A stretch of DNA of 64,000 nt from assembly GCF_002013375.1 (NCBI RefSeq), contig NZ_MAEW01000003.1:726735-790734 (forward strand). Direction: 5' to 3'. The notes below the pieces were generated by a model, which saw only the letters and a program-made list of their open reading frames with translations, did not search any database and had not been told where the DNA came from. How positions within the stretch are numbered: position 1 is the first letter of the stretch; the number at the start of each line of letters is the position of its first letter. Made by a program: the position numbers and the translations under genes. Origin of the DNA: Mycobacterium sp. D16Q13. GTDB lineage: Bacteria; Actinomycetota; Actinomycetes; Mycobacteriales; Mycobacteriaceae. Shown here one piece after another: positions 25,526-34,786 of the stretch.

Positions 25526-26649
25526 GCCTGTCCCCCTTCGACGATTACCCGATCCACCAGATCGCCGATGTAGTCCGCCATGTCGGCACCTCGGATCGAA
25601 ACTTCTATGACCGCTACTACTTTGGCTGCCACGGTGGGCACGCCGACCTGCCATATCTGATCACCGGACTGGGCGTCTACCCGAATCTGGGTGTCACCGA
25701 TGCATTCGCTTCGGTGCGCGACGGCGACGACATCGTCGTGTTCCGGGCCTCGCGCGCATTGGGCGACGACCGAGCCGATCTCAAGGTCGGGCCGTACCGC
25801 ATTGAGGTCCTTGAGGGTCTCAAGAGGGTGCGGCTGATCCTGGAACCCGGCTCCGAATACGACCTCGCCTTCGATATCACCTACACCGGTGAGATCCCGG
25901 CCTCCCTGGAACCCGGCCATTACCAGCGTCAACTGGGCCGCGTGATGTTCGATACCTCACGGTTTGCCCAAACTGGCACCTGGACAGGCCAATTGACGGT
26001 TGGTGGTACCACCCACGAGCTGGATGGAGTCAACTGGTCGGGCAACCGCGATCGATCCTGGGGCATCCGCCCCGTCGGTGAGGGCGAACCCGCCGGACGG
26101 CGCGCCTCCCTGGCTGGGGGCTTCTTCTGGCTCTACAACGTGATCTCGTTCCCCGAGTATTCGATCGTGTTCATCAACCAGGAAGACGAGCACGGCAACA
26201 AGGTCGTCAGCGGGGCGCGCCGGGTATGGCGTGATCCGGCGAAGGGGATCGACGAACTCGGACCCGTTACGCACGACATCACCTTGGTTCCCGGTACTCG
26301 CGAAGCGAGTTCGGCGGTCATTACGTTGGGTGACATCACCATCAAGGCCGATATCGTGCTGCCGCACTACTTCGGCTTCGGCACCGGGTACGGCCTGGAT
26401 CCGGATTGGCGCCACGGCATGTGGCAGGGCGACCTCGTCGTGCAGGGCAAGCGGTACAAGACCGCGGAGCTGGACGCCACGCTCAAGTTGTTGTGCCCTG
26501 TCGACAATCTCGCCACCTTCACCGCCATCGAGAACGGCGTTGAGACCCACGGCAGTGGACTGTTCGAATTCGGCCCCATCGGCCCCCACAAACCCTCCGG
26601 CTTTACCGGGTTCGTTGATACACATCAGGAAAGAGACGGCGATTCATGA
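25522..26649 (+). CDS. conserved protein of unknown function, catabolic operon
   Basis: Protein of 375 residues with no signal peptide or membrane helix. It is rich in beta-type segments and aromatic or Gly-Asp turns (NFYDRYYFGCHGGHADLPYLITGLGVYPNLGVTDAFASV, VNWSGNRDRSWGIRP, FFWLYNVISFPEYSIVFINQEDEHGN). The repeated beta pattern and the WSGNRDRSWGIRP stretch recall two-domain lipocalin-like (AttH/CrtC-type) proteins, but I cannot confirm that. It overlaps the APH-like kinase (GTGA) and the aldehyde dehydrogenase (ATGA), which argues for a tightly coupled three-gene operon and a shared substrate. The start is GTG at 25522. Confidence 0.75.
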   Translation: MSLSPFDDYPIHQIADVVRHVGTSDRNFYDRYYFGCHGGHADLPYLITGLGVYPNLGVTDAFASVRDGDDIVVFRASRALGDDRADLKVGPYRIEVLEGLKRVRLILEPGSEYDLAFDITYTGEIPASLEPGHYQRQLGRVMFDTSRFAQTGTWTGQLTVGGTTHELDGVNWSGNRDRSWGIRPVGEGEPAGRRASLAGGFFWLYNVISFPEYSIVFINQEDEHGNKVVSGARRVWRDPAKGIDELGPVTHDITLVPGTREASSAVITLGDITIKADIVLPHYFGFGTGYGLDPDWRHGMWQGDLVVQGKRYKTAELDATLKLLCPVDNLATFTAIENGVETHGSGLFEFGPIGPHKPSGFTGFVDTHQERDGDS

Positions 26650-28121
26650 CCAACGGGAACAACTTTGACAAGCTCTTCATCGGTGGCGTCTGGACTGAGC
26701 CGGCCACCGACCAGGTGATCGAGGTCATCTCGCCCGCCACCGGCCAGAAGGTGGGCCAGTGTCCGCTGGCCTCCCCCGCTGACGTCGAGGCCGCGGTCAG
26801 CGCCGCCCGCCGCGCCTTCGACGACGGCCCCTGGCCCAAGCTGACCCCGCACGAGCGGCAGGCGGTACTGCAGAAGGCAGTCGCCGGGCTAGAGGCCCGC
26901 AAGGACGAGATCTGCAAGGCCATCGCCGACGAGACCGGCGCTCCCCCCATGGTGATCGAAACGCTGCAATGGATGGGCGGCTTTGGCGCCATCCAGTACT
27001 ACGCCAACGCGGCGGACGCGGTGAAGTGGAAGGAACTGCGCAACGGCGCGTACGGCCAGACCGTGGTGACCCGGGAGCCCGCCGGTGTGGTGGCCGCCAT
27101 CGCGGCCTGGAACGTGCCGCTGTTCCTGGCGCTCAACAAGATCGGCCCGGCGTTCCTCGCAGGCTGCACGGTGGTACTCAAGCCCGCCGCCGAGACTCCC
27201 CTGTCGAGCTTCATCCTGGCCGAGGTGTTCGCCGAGGCGGGCGTACCCGAGGGCGTGCTGTCCGTGGTGCCCGGTGGAGCCGAAACCGGCCGGGCGCTGA
27301 CCAATAACCCCGGCGTCGACGTATTCAGCTTCACCGGCAGCACCGTCGTCGGCAAGGAGATCGCCGAGATCGCCGCCAGGAATCTGAAGAAGGTCACCCT
27401 CGAGCTGGGCGGCAAGTCGGCGGCCATCGTGCTCGAGGACGCCGACCTGGCGGCCACCCTGCCGATGCTGGTGTTCGCGGGCCTGATGAACGCGGGCCAG
27501 GGCTGCGTCAACCAGACCCGGGTGCTGGCACCGCGGTCTCGGTACGACGAGGTAGTCGACGGCATCGTCGGCATGGTCTCGCTGATGGGAGTGGGACTGC
27601 CCGATGATCCGGCCACCCAGGTGGGGCCGCTGATCACCGAGAAGCAGCGCGCCCGGGTCGAGGGCTACATCGCCAAGGGCATCGAGGAGGGCGCGCGGCT
27701 GGCCTTCGGCGGCACCAGGCCCGAAGGGCGAGAAGAACTGGACAGCGGATACTTCGTACAGCCAACGATTTTCGCGGATGTCGACAACTCGATGACCATC
27801 GCGCAGGAGGAGATCTTCGGCCCGGTGCTCTCGATCATCGCCTACGACTCCGTGGATGAGGCCATCAAGATCGCCAACGACTCTCATTACGGCCTGGCGG
27901 GCAGTGTGTGGACCACCGATGTGCCCAAGGGCCTGGAGGTCGCGGCGCAGATCCGCACCGGCACCTATGGCATCAACTGGTACGCCTTCGACCCCAGCTG
28001 CCCATTCGGCGGCTACAAGCAGTCCGGTATCGGCCGCGAGAACGGGCCCGAGGGCATCGAGGAGTACTGCGAGCTCAAGAGCGTGCTGCTGCCGATGGGC
28101 TACACCCTCGACTCCATCTAG
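26646..28121 (+). CDS. NAD(P)-dependent aldehyde dehydrogenase (Rv0223c-like)
   Basis: Protein of 491 residues, normal length for the family. Motifs in order: AAWNVPLFLALNKIGPAFLAGCTVVLKPA (catalytic Asn), FTGSTVVGKEI (cofactor loop), TLELGGKSAAIV (general-base Glu), NAGQGCVNQTRVLAP (catalytic Cys), EEIFGPVLSIIAYDS. It oxidises an aldehyde to an acid in the cytosol; the sequence does not fix the substrate. It is last of the three-gene operon and starts in an ATGA overlap. Rv0223c is the likely ortholog. A 58-base palindrome follows 4 bases after the stop. Confidence 0.92.
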   Translation: MTNGNNFDKLFIGGVWTEPATDQVIEVISPATGQKVGQCPLASPADVEAAVSAARRAFDDGPWPKLTPHERQAVLQKAVAGLEARKDEICKAIADETGAPPMVIETLQWMGGFGAIQYYANAADAVKWKELRNGAYGQTVVTREPAGVVAAIAAWNVPLFLALNKIGPAFLAGCTVVLKPAAETPLSSFILAEVFAEAGVPEGVLSVVPGGAETGRALTNNPGVDVFSFTGSTVVGKEIAEIAARNLKKVTLELGGKSAAIVLEDADLAATLPMLVFAGLMNAGQGCVNQTRVLAPRSRYDEVVDGIVGMVSLMGVGLPDDPATQVGPLITEKQRARVEGYIAKGIEEGARLAFGGTRPEGREELDSGYFVQPTIFADVDNSMTIAQEEIFGPVLSIIAYDSVDEAIKIANDSHYGLAGSVWTTDVPKGLEVAAQIRTGTYGINWYAFDPSCPFGGYKQSGIGRENGPEGIEEYCELKSVLLPMGYTLDSI

Positions 28122-28124
28122 CCA

Positions 28125-28182
28125 TCGAGTGCGAGCCTCACGCGGAAATCTTGCCCGAAATCCGCGTGAGGCTCGCGCTCGA
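28125..28182. repeat. dispersed palindromic repeat, copy 1
   Basis: Arms of 22 bases (28125-28146 and 28161-28182, one mismatch) around a 14-base loop. The left arm starts TCGAGTGCGAGCCTC. A near copy lies at 63346-63401 with the same arm sequence and loop length but a different loop sequence. It has no T-run, so a simple intrinsic terminator is less likely than a REP-like element, though it lies exactly between two operons. Confidence 0.7.
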
Positions 28183-28197
28183 CGTTAGGGTTCGGCT

Positions 28198-29544
28198 GTG
28201 TCCACCACCGCAGAGGCCGACGCTGCTCCAACAGGTCTCCGCAAGGTCGTCGCGGCGTCGATGGCGGGCACCGTCGTCGAGTGGTATGAATTCTTCCTCT
28301 ACGCCACCGCGGCCACCCTCGTCTTCAACAAGATCTTTTTCCCCGCTGTACAGGCCGGGGGGAACGATCTCGACAACATCATCAAGGCCTTCCTCACCTA
28401 TGCGGTCGGGTTTGTCGCGCGGCCCATCGGCGGGATCGTGTTCGGGCACTTCGGGGATCGATACGGACGCAAGCACCTTCTGCAGATCGCGATCGTGCTG
28501 GTCGGTGTGGCCACCTTCCTCATGGGTTGCCTGCCGACCTTCGCCCAGATTGGCTATGGCGCCCCGATTCTGCTGGTGGTGCTGCGGTTCCTGCAGGGTT
28601 TCGCGGTGGGCGGCGAATGGGGCGGCGCCGTGCTGCTGGTGGCCGAGCACTCCCCCGACGCCCAACGGGGGTTCTGGTCGAGTTGGCCACAGGCGGCCGT
28701 GCCGCTCGGCAACCTCCTGGCCACCCTGGTGCTGCTCACGTTGTCGTGGACGCTCTCCGATGCCGCGTTCCTGGCCTGGGGCTGGCGCGTCGGCTTCTGG
28801 TTGTCGGTCGTCATCGTGGCGATCGGGTACTACATCCGCACCCGGATATCCGACGCGCCGATCTTCCATGAGGCCCGCCGAGAACTGGAAGAGAACAAGG
28901 CCAGCTCCTACGGCGTCGTCGAGGTATTCCGCCGGTATCCGCGCGGGGTGTTCACCGCCATGGGGCTGCGGGTGGCCGAGAACATCCTCTACTACATGGT
29001 GGTCACCTTCTCGATCACCTACCTCAAGATCGAGCTCCACATGGACACCAAGCGGATTCTGTTGCTGCTCTTGATCGCTCACGCGGTCCAGGCGATTGCC
29101 CTGCCCATCGTGGGGCGGTATACGGATATCGTCGGGCGGCGTGCGCCCTATGCGCTGGGAGCCCTGCTGGCCGCGGGCTGGGGTTTCATCGCGTTCCCGA
29201 TGTTCAACACCCGAGACGAATGGGTGATCTTGGCGGCCATCGTGATCGGCCTGCTGGTGCACTCGCTGATGTTCGCGGGGCAGCCGGCGATCATGGCAGA
29301 GATGTTCCCCACCCGGATGCGCTACTCCGGGGTGTCGGTGGGTTACCAGGTGACCTCGATCTTCGCCGGGTCGCTGGCTCCGGTCATCGGTACCGCGCTG
29401 CTGAGTAAGTACCACAGCTGGGTGCCGGTGGCGATCTATCTGGCGGCCGTTGCTCCCATCACGCTGATCGCTGTGTGGGCACTGCCGGAGACCAAGGGCA
29501 GCTCGCTGCATGAGCTGGATGCCGCCGACAGGGCGCGCGCCTAG
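28198..29544 (+). CDS. MHS-family major facilitator transporter
   Basis: Protein of 448 residues with twelve predicted transmembrane helices, from the metabolite:H+ symporter (MHS; KgtP/ProP/shikimate-type) family. Signatures: MAGTVVEWYEFFLYATAATLVFNKIFFP in helix 1, GHFGDRYGRKHLL in loop 2-3, RFLQGFAVGGEWGGAVLLVAEHSP in helix 4-5, and GRYTDIVGRRAP in loop 8-9. It imports an organic acid or similar metabolite with protons. The start is GTG at 28198, 15 bases after the palindromic repeat. It sits 15 bases ahead of a 3-hydroxyisobutyrate dehydrogenase gene, so a branched-chain or short-chain acid is a reasonable guess for cargo. Confidence 0.9.
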   Translation: MSTTAEADAAPTGLRKVVAASMAGTVVEWYEFFLYATAATLVFNKIFFPAVQAGGNDLDNIIKAFLTYAVGFVARPIGGIVFGHFGDRYGRKHLLQIAIVLVGVATFLMGCLPTFAQIGYGAPILLVVLRFLQGFAVGGEWGGAVLLVAEHSPDAQRGFWSSWPQAAVPLGNLLATLVLLTLSWTLSDAAFLAWGWRVGFWLSVVIVAIGYYIRTRISDAPIFHEARRELEENKASSYGVVEVFRRYPRGVFTAMGLRVAENILYYMVVTFSITYLKIELHMDTKRILLLLLIAHAVQAIALPIVGRYTDIVGRRAPYALGALLAAGWGFIAFPMFNTRDEWVILAAIVIGLLVHSLMFAGQPAIMAEMFPTRMRYSGVSVGYQVTSIFAGSLAPVIGTALLSKYHSWVPVAIYLAAVAPITLIAVWALPETKGSSLHELDAADRARA

Positions 29545-29559
29545 CGCTAGGTTGGTCCC

Positions 29560-30471
29560 ATGGCGACCTACGGCTGGATCGGTTTGGGGAACATGGGCGG
29601 CCCAATGGCTGCCAATCTGGTGGCGGCCGGGCACACGGTGCGCGGCTTCGACCTCTCGGGTGACGCGCTGGCCGCTGCCGAAGCGCGAGGCGTCACCGCG
29701 GTAGAGGAGATCGCCGAGGTGCTGGCGGGCGCCGAGGTCGTGTTCACCATGCTGCCCAAGGGCGAGCATGTCCGCTCGGTGTTCGAGGGTCCCTACGGGA
29801 TCTGGGAAAACGCCTCGCCATCAACGCTTCTGGTCGATAGCTCGACCGTCGACATCGAAACCTCGCGGTACTGTCACGCCGAGTCGGCACGCCGGGGGTT
29901 CCGGTTCGTCGACGCCCCGGTCTCCGGCGGGATCAGCGGCGCGCAGGCCGGCACGCTGTGCTTCATGCTCGGCGGCGACTTGGAAAACTCCGGTGCGGCA
30001 ACTGATTACATCAAGCCGATGGCCGGACGTGTCATCCACGCCGGTGAGGGTGGAGCGGGCGTGGCCGCGAAGATCTGCAACAACATGATGCTGTTCATCG
30101 ACATGATGGCCAACTCGGAAGGCTCGCAGCTGGCCGAGCGACTCGGCCTGGACCCCAAGGTGTTCTGGGAGATCTGCTCGGTATCCTCGGCGCGGTCCTG
30201 GGCGCAGCAGACGTGGTACCCCGTACCGGACATCATCGAATCCGCTGCCGCCAATCGCAATTTCGATGCCACCTTCACCGTTGACCTGGCGCACAAGGAC
30301 GCCCGCCTGGCCTTGGCCGCCGGGGAAGCCACCGGCGTGAAGCTGCCCGCCGCCACCATGGTCACCGAGCAGTTCCAGCAGCTCATCGACGAAGGACTGG
30401 GCGGCAAGGACTGCTCACTGATCGTCAAGTACGCAACGCCCGACGGGTTGGCGCGCGGCTACCGGGCCTGA
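29560..30471 (+). CDS. mmsB: 3-hydroxyisobutyrate dehydrogenase family oxidoreductase
   Basis: Protein of 303 residues. The N-terminal Rossmann motif is GWIGLGNMGGPMAANLVAAGH, the substrate-binding loop DAPVSGGISGAQAGTLCFMLGG, and the catalytic lysine segment GAGVAAKICNNMMLFIDMM. These match 3-hydroxyisobutyrate dehydrogenase, which oxidises 3-hydroxyisobutyrate to methylmalonate semialdehyde in valine breakdown. Related beta-hydroxyacid dehydrogenases look alike, so exact specificity is not certain. Co-transcribed with the MHS transporter. Its last 13 bases overlap the convergent CtaG-like gene. Confidence 0.87.
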   Translation: MATYGWIGLGNMGGPMAANLVAAGHTVRGFDLSGDALAAAEARGVTAVEEIAEVLAGAEVVFTMLPKGEHVRSVFEGPYGIWENASPSTLLVDSSTVDIETSRYCHAESARRGFRFVDAPVSGGISGAQAGTLCFMLGGDLENSGAATDYIKPMAGRVIHAGEGGAGVAAKICNNMMLFIDMMANSEGSQLAERLGLDPKVFWEICSVSSARSWAQQTWYPVPDIIESAAANRNFDATFTVDLAHKDARLALAAGEATGVKLPAATMVTEQFQQLIDEGLGGKDCSLIVKYATPDGLARGYRA

Positions 30472-31430
30472 CCGGGCCCGCCGTCGTGCAACTGCTGCAA
30501 AAACCGGTTGTACGAAGCTAATTCGTCGTCCTGGCCGGCCTCGTCGGCTTCCCGCGCCTCGGTCTCGGTCTGTTCCTCGCGCCGCCACCGGATGGCGAAT
30601 ATCAGGGTGGTCGCCAGCGCGATCGGCTCACCGTAGGACCAGGCCAGCGCACCGGCCAACGCCTGGTCCTTGACCGGGTCAACAGCCCACCCGGCGGGCG
30701 GGTTGGCGAAGATACCGATCAGCGGCCTCGGCGCCATCATGAGGATCACACCGATGAACACGTGCAGCGGCATCTCCACGAAGATGTCGAACATCCGGCC
30801 CAGGTTGGTCTGCCGGATCGGCAACGGGTCGGTGGACAGGATGGGGATGACGAAGAGCAGACCGCTGACCAAGAAGAAGATCTCTAACCCGGTGTGCCCC
30901 AACCAGGTAGCAGCGACGGTGTCGAACAACTGCGACAAATACAGGCCGTAGTAGCTGAACAGGAGCAGCGGAATGGTGACCGCGGGGTGCAGCAGGAAGG
31001 CACCCGCGCGACTGCGCAACCCTGCCAGCGCGGCGACCAGCACCCACCTGCCGGGCCCGTGGTGCGGCGTCGAGCGCAAGAGCAGCCGTCCCGGCGCGCC
31101 CAGCACCAACAAGGGCGGAACCAGGATCGACAGCGTCAACTGCTGAAACATGAACGCACTGAACAACCGAAATCCGTAGCGCTCGATCGAGAGTCCCATC
31201 ACCGCGCCCAGGATCAGGCATCCGGACAGGAAACTCACCGTCGACCACCATGGCCAACTGCGGCCCAATCGGCGCAGCCGGACCACACTCACCACGTACC
31301 ACCCCGCCAGCAGGACCGCGACGACGGGAAGCACCGGGATGGTCGGCGGATCCCACTCGAGCAACGACCAGGCCGTCGGAGGATCGGCCGGGATGGTGGT
31401 CAGCCCAGTAGCCCACCTCGCCTCGTTCAT
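30459..31430 (-). CDS. CtaG-family (caa3-type) cytochrome c oxidase assembly protein
   Basis: Protein of 323 residues with about seven transmembrane helices and the caa3-CtaG family pattern (YGFRLFSAFMFQQLTLSILVPPLLVLGAPGRLLLR, HPAVTIPLLLFSYYGLYLSQLFD, HTGLEIFFLVSGLLFVIPIL, EMPLHVFIGVILMM). Conserved His residues inside helices suggest a copper role in assembling the oxidase CuB site. A charged cytosolic tail (REEQTETEAREADEAGQDDELASYNRFLQQL) ends it. No oxidase subunits are nearby. Confidence 0.85.
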   Translation of the reverse strand: MNEARWATGLTTIPADPPTAWSLLEWDPPTIPVLPVVAVLLAGWYVVSVVRLRRLGRSWPWWSTVSFLSGCLILGAVMGLSIERYGFRLFSAFMFQQLTLSILVPPLLVLGAPGRLLLRSTPHHGPGRWVLVAALAGLRSRAGAFLLHPAVTIPLLLFSYYGLYLSQLFDTVAATWLGHTGLEIFFLVSGLLFVIPILSTDPLPIRQTNLGRMFDIFVEMPLHVFIGVILMMAPRPLIGIFANPPAGWAVDPVKDQALAGALAWSYGEPIALATTLIFAIRWRREEQTETEAREADEAGQDDELASYNRFLQQLHDGGPGQAR

Positions 31431-31594
31431 TGATTACATTATGCGCATATTTGAATGACCTGGCCATCCGGGGCGCATATCCGGGCGTTCACCTGCAATT
31501 CGGATCGCCGCTAGCCAAACAGCGTTGGTTCACAGCTTCGGTAACTAGGGTGCGCGACGGGGCCGGGGAAACACAGCAAGAAAGGTACGAACTG

Positions 31595-31819
31595 ATGGCT
31601 GTATCCGTGAATCTCGAGAAGGCACTCGACAAGGCCTACGAGAACAAGGACCTCAAGGATGTCCTCGACGCACCCCCGTCGGCTCTCGCCGGTCTGACCG
31701 AGAAGCATGACGCGGTATTGAAGGAAGCCCTCAACATCTCGACCGTGCGCGAGCTGGGCACCAACAAGTACCTGGCGGTCGCCGCGGCGCTGGCCGCGCT
31801 GGAGAGCAAGACCGGCTAA
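31595..31819 (+). CDS. small conserved actinobacterial helical protein
   Basis: Protein of 74 residues, mostly helical (VNLEKALDKAYENKDLKDVLDAPPSALAGLTEKHDAVLKEALNISTVRELGTNKYLAVAAALAAL). The second half, TVRELGTNKYLAVAAAL, looks like a helix-hairpin-helix or SAP-like motif, so nucleic-acid or protein contact is possible. The ATG at 31595 has AAAGG about 9 bases upstream. The codon pattern is clearly coding and the frame ends at a perfect terminator hairpin. I recall similar short proteins in other actinobacteria but no function. Confidence 0.7.
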   Translation: MAVSVNLEKALDKAYENKDLKDVLDAPPSALAGLTEKHDAVLKEALNISTVRELGTNKYLAVAAALAALESKTG

Positions 31820-31830
31820 ACCGTTGCCCG

Positions 31831-31871
31831 AGAATGCTTCTGCGCAGACAACCGCTGCGCAGAAGCATTCT
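31831..31871. terminator. bidirectional terminator hairpin
   Basis: Perfect 17-base arms (31831-31847 and 31855-31871; left arm AGAATGCTTCTGCGCAG) with a 7-base loop, in the 57-base gap between convergent genes. The arm ends are A/T-rich, so each strand finishes in a short T-containing run (TTCTTG on plus, TTCTCG on minus). Best intrinsic terminator in the window. Confidence 0.85.
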
Positions 31872-31876
31872 TGTGG

Positions 31877-32710
31877 TCAGCCGCGAAGCGCCTCCGCCAG
31901 CGGCTCCAGCACGGCCGGGTCATAGGGCGGGGGCAGGTAGATGATCGCCAGATCGAGACCCTCCGCGCCCAGTGCGGCGGACTCATCGACAACCTTCGCG
32001 TAATCGCGATCCTCGCCGAGCCGAATGTGGGCCGAGAGCGTGATCTCGGCCGGATCTCGTCCGATATCGGCGCAGTGCGCGGCCAGCACATCGCGTTTGC
32101 GCGCGAACTCCTCGGGTGGTCCACCCACGAAGTTCCAGTGCTGGGCGTACTTGGCGGTGATCCGCAGCGTCCGCTTCTCGCCACTGCCGCCTATGCAGAT
32201 GGGCGGGTGCGGTTTCTGCGGTCCCTTGGGCTCGTTGCGAGCATCTTTGAGCTGGTAGAACGTGCCGTCAAAGCTCGTCGTCTCCTGGCTCAGCAGGCCG
32301 GTGAGAACCTCGCAGGCCTCCTCGAACCGGTCGAACCGCTCCTTGATGCTGCCCAGCTCGATGCCATAGGCGCCGGATTCTTCCTCGTTCCAGCCGGCAC
32401 CGATACCGAGTTCCAGGCGACCGCCGGACACGATGTCCAGCGCTGAGGCCATATTGGCCAGCACGGCCGGATGCCGATAGTGGATACCGGTCACCAGCAC
32501 CCCGACACGCAGCCGCCGGGTGGCCTGCGCCAGCGCGGTGAGGGTTACCCAGCCCTCCAGGCACGGCCCAGAGGAGTCCGAGAAGATCGGATAGAAGTGG
32601 TCAAAGGTCCAGCCGGACTCGAAGACCTCGATCTCGTCGGCCACCTTCCAGATGGCCAGCATGTCGTCCCAGGTGGTGTTCTGCGGAGATGTCTTGAACG
32701 CGAAGCGCAT
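31877..32710 (-). CDS. LLM-class F420-dependent oxidoreductase
   Basis: Protein of 277 residues with the luciferase-like TIM barrel: FDHFYPI near the N-terminus, TRRLRVGVLVTGIHYRHPAVLANMASALDIVSGGRLELGIGAGWNEEESGAYGI, and PPICIGGSGEKRTLRITAKYAQHWNFVGG. The RLELGIGAGWNEEE region and the missing insertions point to the F420-dependent branch common in mycobacteria and not to an FMN monooxygenase. Substrate unknown. It is a single gene between a terminator and pckA. Confidence 0.87.
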   Translation of the reverse strand: MRFAFKTSPQNTTWDDMLAIWKVADEIEVFESGWTFDHFYPIFSDSSGPCLEGWVTLTALAQATRRLRVGVLVTGIHYRHPAVLANMASALDIVSGGRLELGIGAGWNEEESGAYGIELGSIKERFDRFEEACEVLTGLLSQETTSFDGTFYQLKDARNEPKGPQKPHPPICIGGSGEKRTLRITAKYAQHWNFVGGPPEEFARKRDVLAAHCADIGRDPAEITLSAHIRLGEDRDYAKVVDESAALGAEGLDLAIIYLPPPYDPAVLEPLAEALRG

Positions 32711-32757
32711 TCCATAACCCTATGCAGGACTCACCTGGAGTGTCGACCAGATACGAA

Positions 32758-34578
32758 CTATCCCAGCCGTTGTTTGAGGGCGTCGAACTCGTCCTTGACG
32801 CCCGTGGGCAGCTTCTCGCCGATGAACTCGAACCACTCCTCGATGAGCGGCAGTTCGGCCTGCCACTCCTCGTTGTGGACCGCCAGCGCCTCGGCCACAT
32901 CGGCCTCGTCGACGTCCAGACCCGACAGGTCCAGGTCCTCGACACCCGGAACGGTGCCGATCGGGGTGGATACGCCGTTGGCGCGGTGCTCGATCCGGTC
33001 GACGATCCACTTGAGCACGCGGCTGTTCTCGCCGAAGCCGGGCCACAGGAAGCGACCGTCGCCGCCGCGACGGAACCAGTTGACGAAGAACACCTTCGGG
33101 AGCTTGGACTCGTCGGCCTGCTTGCCGACGTTGATCCAGTGGTTCAGGTAGTCACCGACGTGGTAGCCCATGAACGGCAGCATCGCCATCGGGTCGCGGC
33201 GCACGGTGCCAACCTTGCCCTCGGCGGCCGCGGTCTGCTCCGAACCCAGTGTGCCGCCAATGAACACACCGTGCTGCCAGTCCCGGGCCTCGGTCACCAA
33301 CGGCACAGTCGTCTTGCGACGGCCACCGAACAGGATCGCCGAGATCGGCACACCCTGCGGGTCATCCCATTCGGGGGCCAAGATGGGGCACTGCGACATC
33401 GGGGTGCAGTAGCGCGAATTCGGGTGCGCGGCTTTGGTCTCGGTCTCCCGCAGGACCCAGTCCTGACCCTTCCAGTCGATCAGGTGCTCCGGCTCGCCCT
33501 CCAGGCCTTCCCACCAGACGTCGTTGTCGTCGGTGCGCGCGACGTTGGTGAAGACGGTGTTGCCGGCTTCGATGGTCTTCATGGCGTTGGGGTTGGAGCT
33601 CCAGTTGGTGCCCGGTGCCACACCGAAGAAGCCGAACTCCGGATTGACGGCGTACAGGCGACCGTCCTTGCCGAAGCGCATCCAGGCGATGTCATCACCC
33701 AACGTCTCTGCGCGCCATCCGGGAATGGTCGGCTGAATCATCGCGAGGTTGGTCTTGCCGCAGGCCGACGGGAACGCCGCGGCCACGTAGTAGGCCTTGT
33801 TCTCCGGCGAGATGAGCTTGAGGATCAGCATGTGCTCGGCAAGCCAGCCCTCGTCGTGGGCCATCGCCGAGGCGATGCGCAACGAGTAGCACTTCTTGCC
33901 CAGCAGCGCGTTGCCACCGTAACCCGAACCGTAGGACCAGATTTCACGAGATTCGGGGAAGTGGGTGATGTACTTGGTGTCATTGCACGGCCATGGCACA
34001 TCTTCCTGGCCGGGCTCCAGGGGCGCACCGATCGAGTGCAGCGCCTTCACAAAGAATCCGTCATCGCCCAGCTTCTCCAGGGCGGCGGCACCCATCCGGG
34101 TCATCACGCGCATCGAGGCGACGACGTACTCCGAGTCGGTGAGCTCCACACCCAGCTTCGGATCGTCAGCACCGAGCGGGCCCATGCAGAACGGCACCAC
34201 CCACATGGTGCGTCCGCGCATGCTGCCACGGAAGAGCTCTGTCATGGTGGTGCGCATCTCGGCGGGGTCCACCCAGTTGTTGGTGGGACCGGCGTCCTCT
34301 TTGCGCTCCGAGCAGATGTACGTCCGCGATTCCACCCGCGCGACATCCGACGGGTCCGACAGCGCCAGGAATGAGTTGGGGTGCTTCTCGGAATTGAGCC
34401 GCTGGAACGTGCCTGCGTCGACCAGCTGCTGAGAAACGCGCTCGAATTCCTCATCGGAACCATCAGCAAACACAACTCGATCAGGTTGCGTCAGCTCAGC
34501 GACCTCGCGAACCCAGGCGAGCAATCCCGCATGCTTCGTCGGAGCGTTGTCAAGACCGGGAATGGTCGCTGCTGTCAT
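32758..34578 (-). CDS. pckA: GTP-dependent phosphoenolpyruvate carboxykinase
   Basis: Protein of 606 residues, the same length as the M. tuberculosis enzyme (Rv0211). It converts oxaloacetate and GTP to PEP in gluconeogenesis, which is vital for growth on fatty acids. Motifs: the kinase-1 loop [16 protein letters not shown] with the reactive Cys, [31 protein letters not shown], and the guanine-site region [26 protein letters not shown] chose the ATG at 34576-34578 ([10 protein letters not shown]) with GAGGAG 9 bases upstream. Its leader has two TATCTAG repeats 12 bases apart (near 34643 and 34655, minus strand) that could include the -10 element. Confidence 0.96.
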   Translation of the reverse strand: MTAATIPGLDNAPTKHAGLLAWVREVAELTQPDRVVFADGSDEEFERVSQQLVDAGTFQRLNSEKHPNSFLALSDPSDVARVESRTYICSERKEDAGPTNNWVDPAEMRTTMTELFRGSMRGRTMWVVPFCMGPLGADDPKLGVELTDSEYVVASMRVMTRMGAAALEKLGDDGFFVKALHSIGAPLEPGQEDVPWPCNDTKYITHFPESREIWSYGSGYGGNALLGKKCYSLRIASAMAHDEGWLAEHMLILKLISPENKAYYVAAAFPSACGKTNLAMIQPTIPGWRAETLGDDIAWMRFGKDGRLYAVNPEFGFFGVAPGTNWSSNPNAMKTIEAGNTVFTNVARTDDNDVWWEGLEGEPEHLIDWKGQDWVLRETETKAAHPNSRYCTPMSQCPILAPEWDDPQGVPISAILFGGRRKTTVPLVTEARDWQHGVFIGGTLGSEQTAAAEGKVGTVRRDPMAMLPFMGYHVGDYLNHWINVGKQADESKLPKVFFVNWFRRGGDGRFLWPGFGENSRVLKWIVDRIEHRANGVSTPIGTVPGVEDLDLSGLDVDEADVAEALAVHNEEWQAELPLIEEWFEFIGEKLPTGVKDEFDALKQRLG

Positions 34579-34786
34579 CGAGAGCATCTCCTCGTTGATG
34601 CCGGGTGGGGTACGCAGTTGCCGCACCGGCGCTGGTCGGAAGCTAGATACAAACCTAGATATATGAGGTTAGCGCTGGCCCTGTTCAGCGTGAAACGGGG
34701 CCACTGACAGTCCGTCATAGGACCGGTAACAGCGGCCGAGGTCTCTACTCTTCGCGCCGGGCCAACACCGCCCAGATAGCGAAAAA

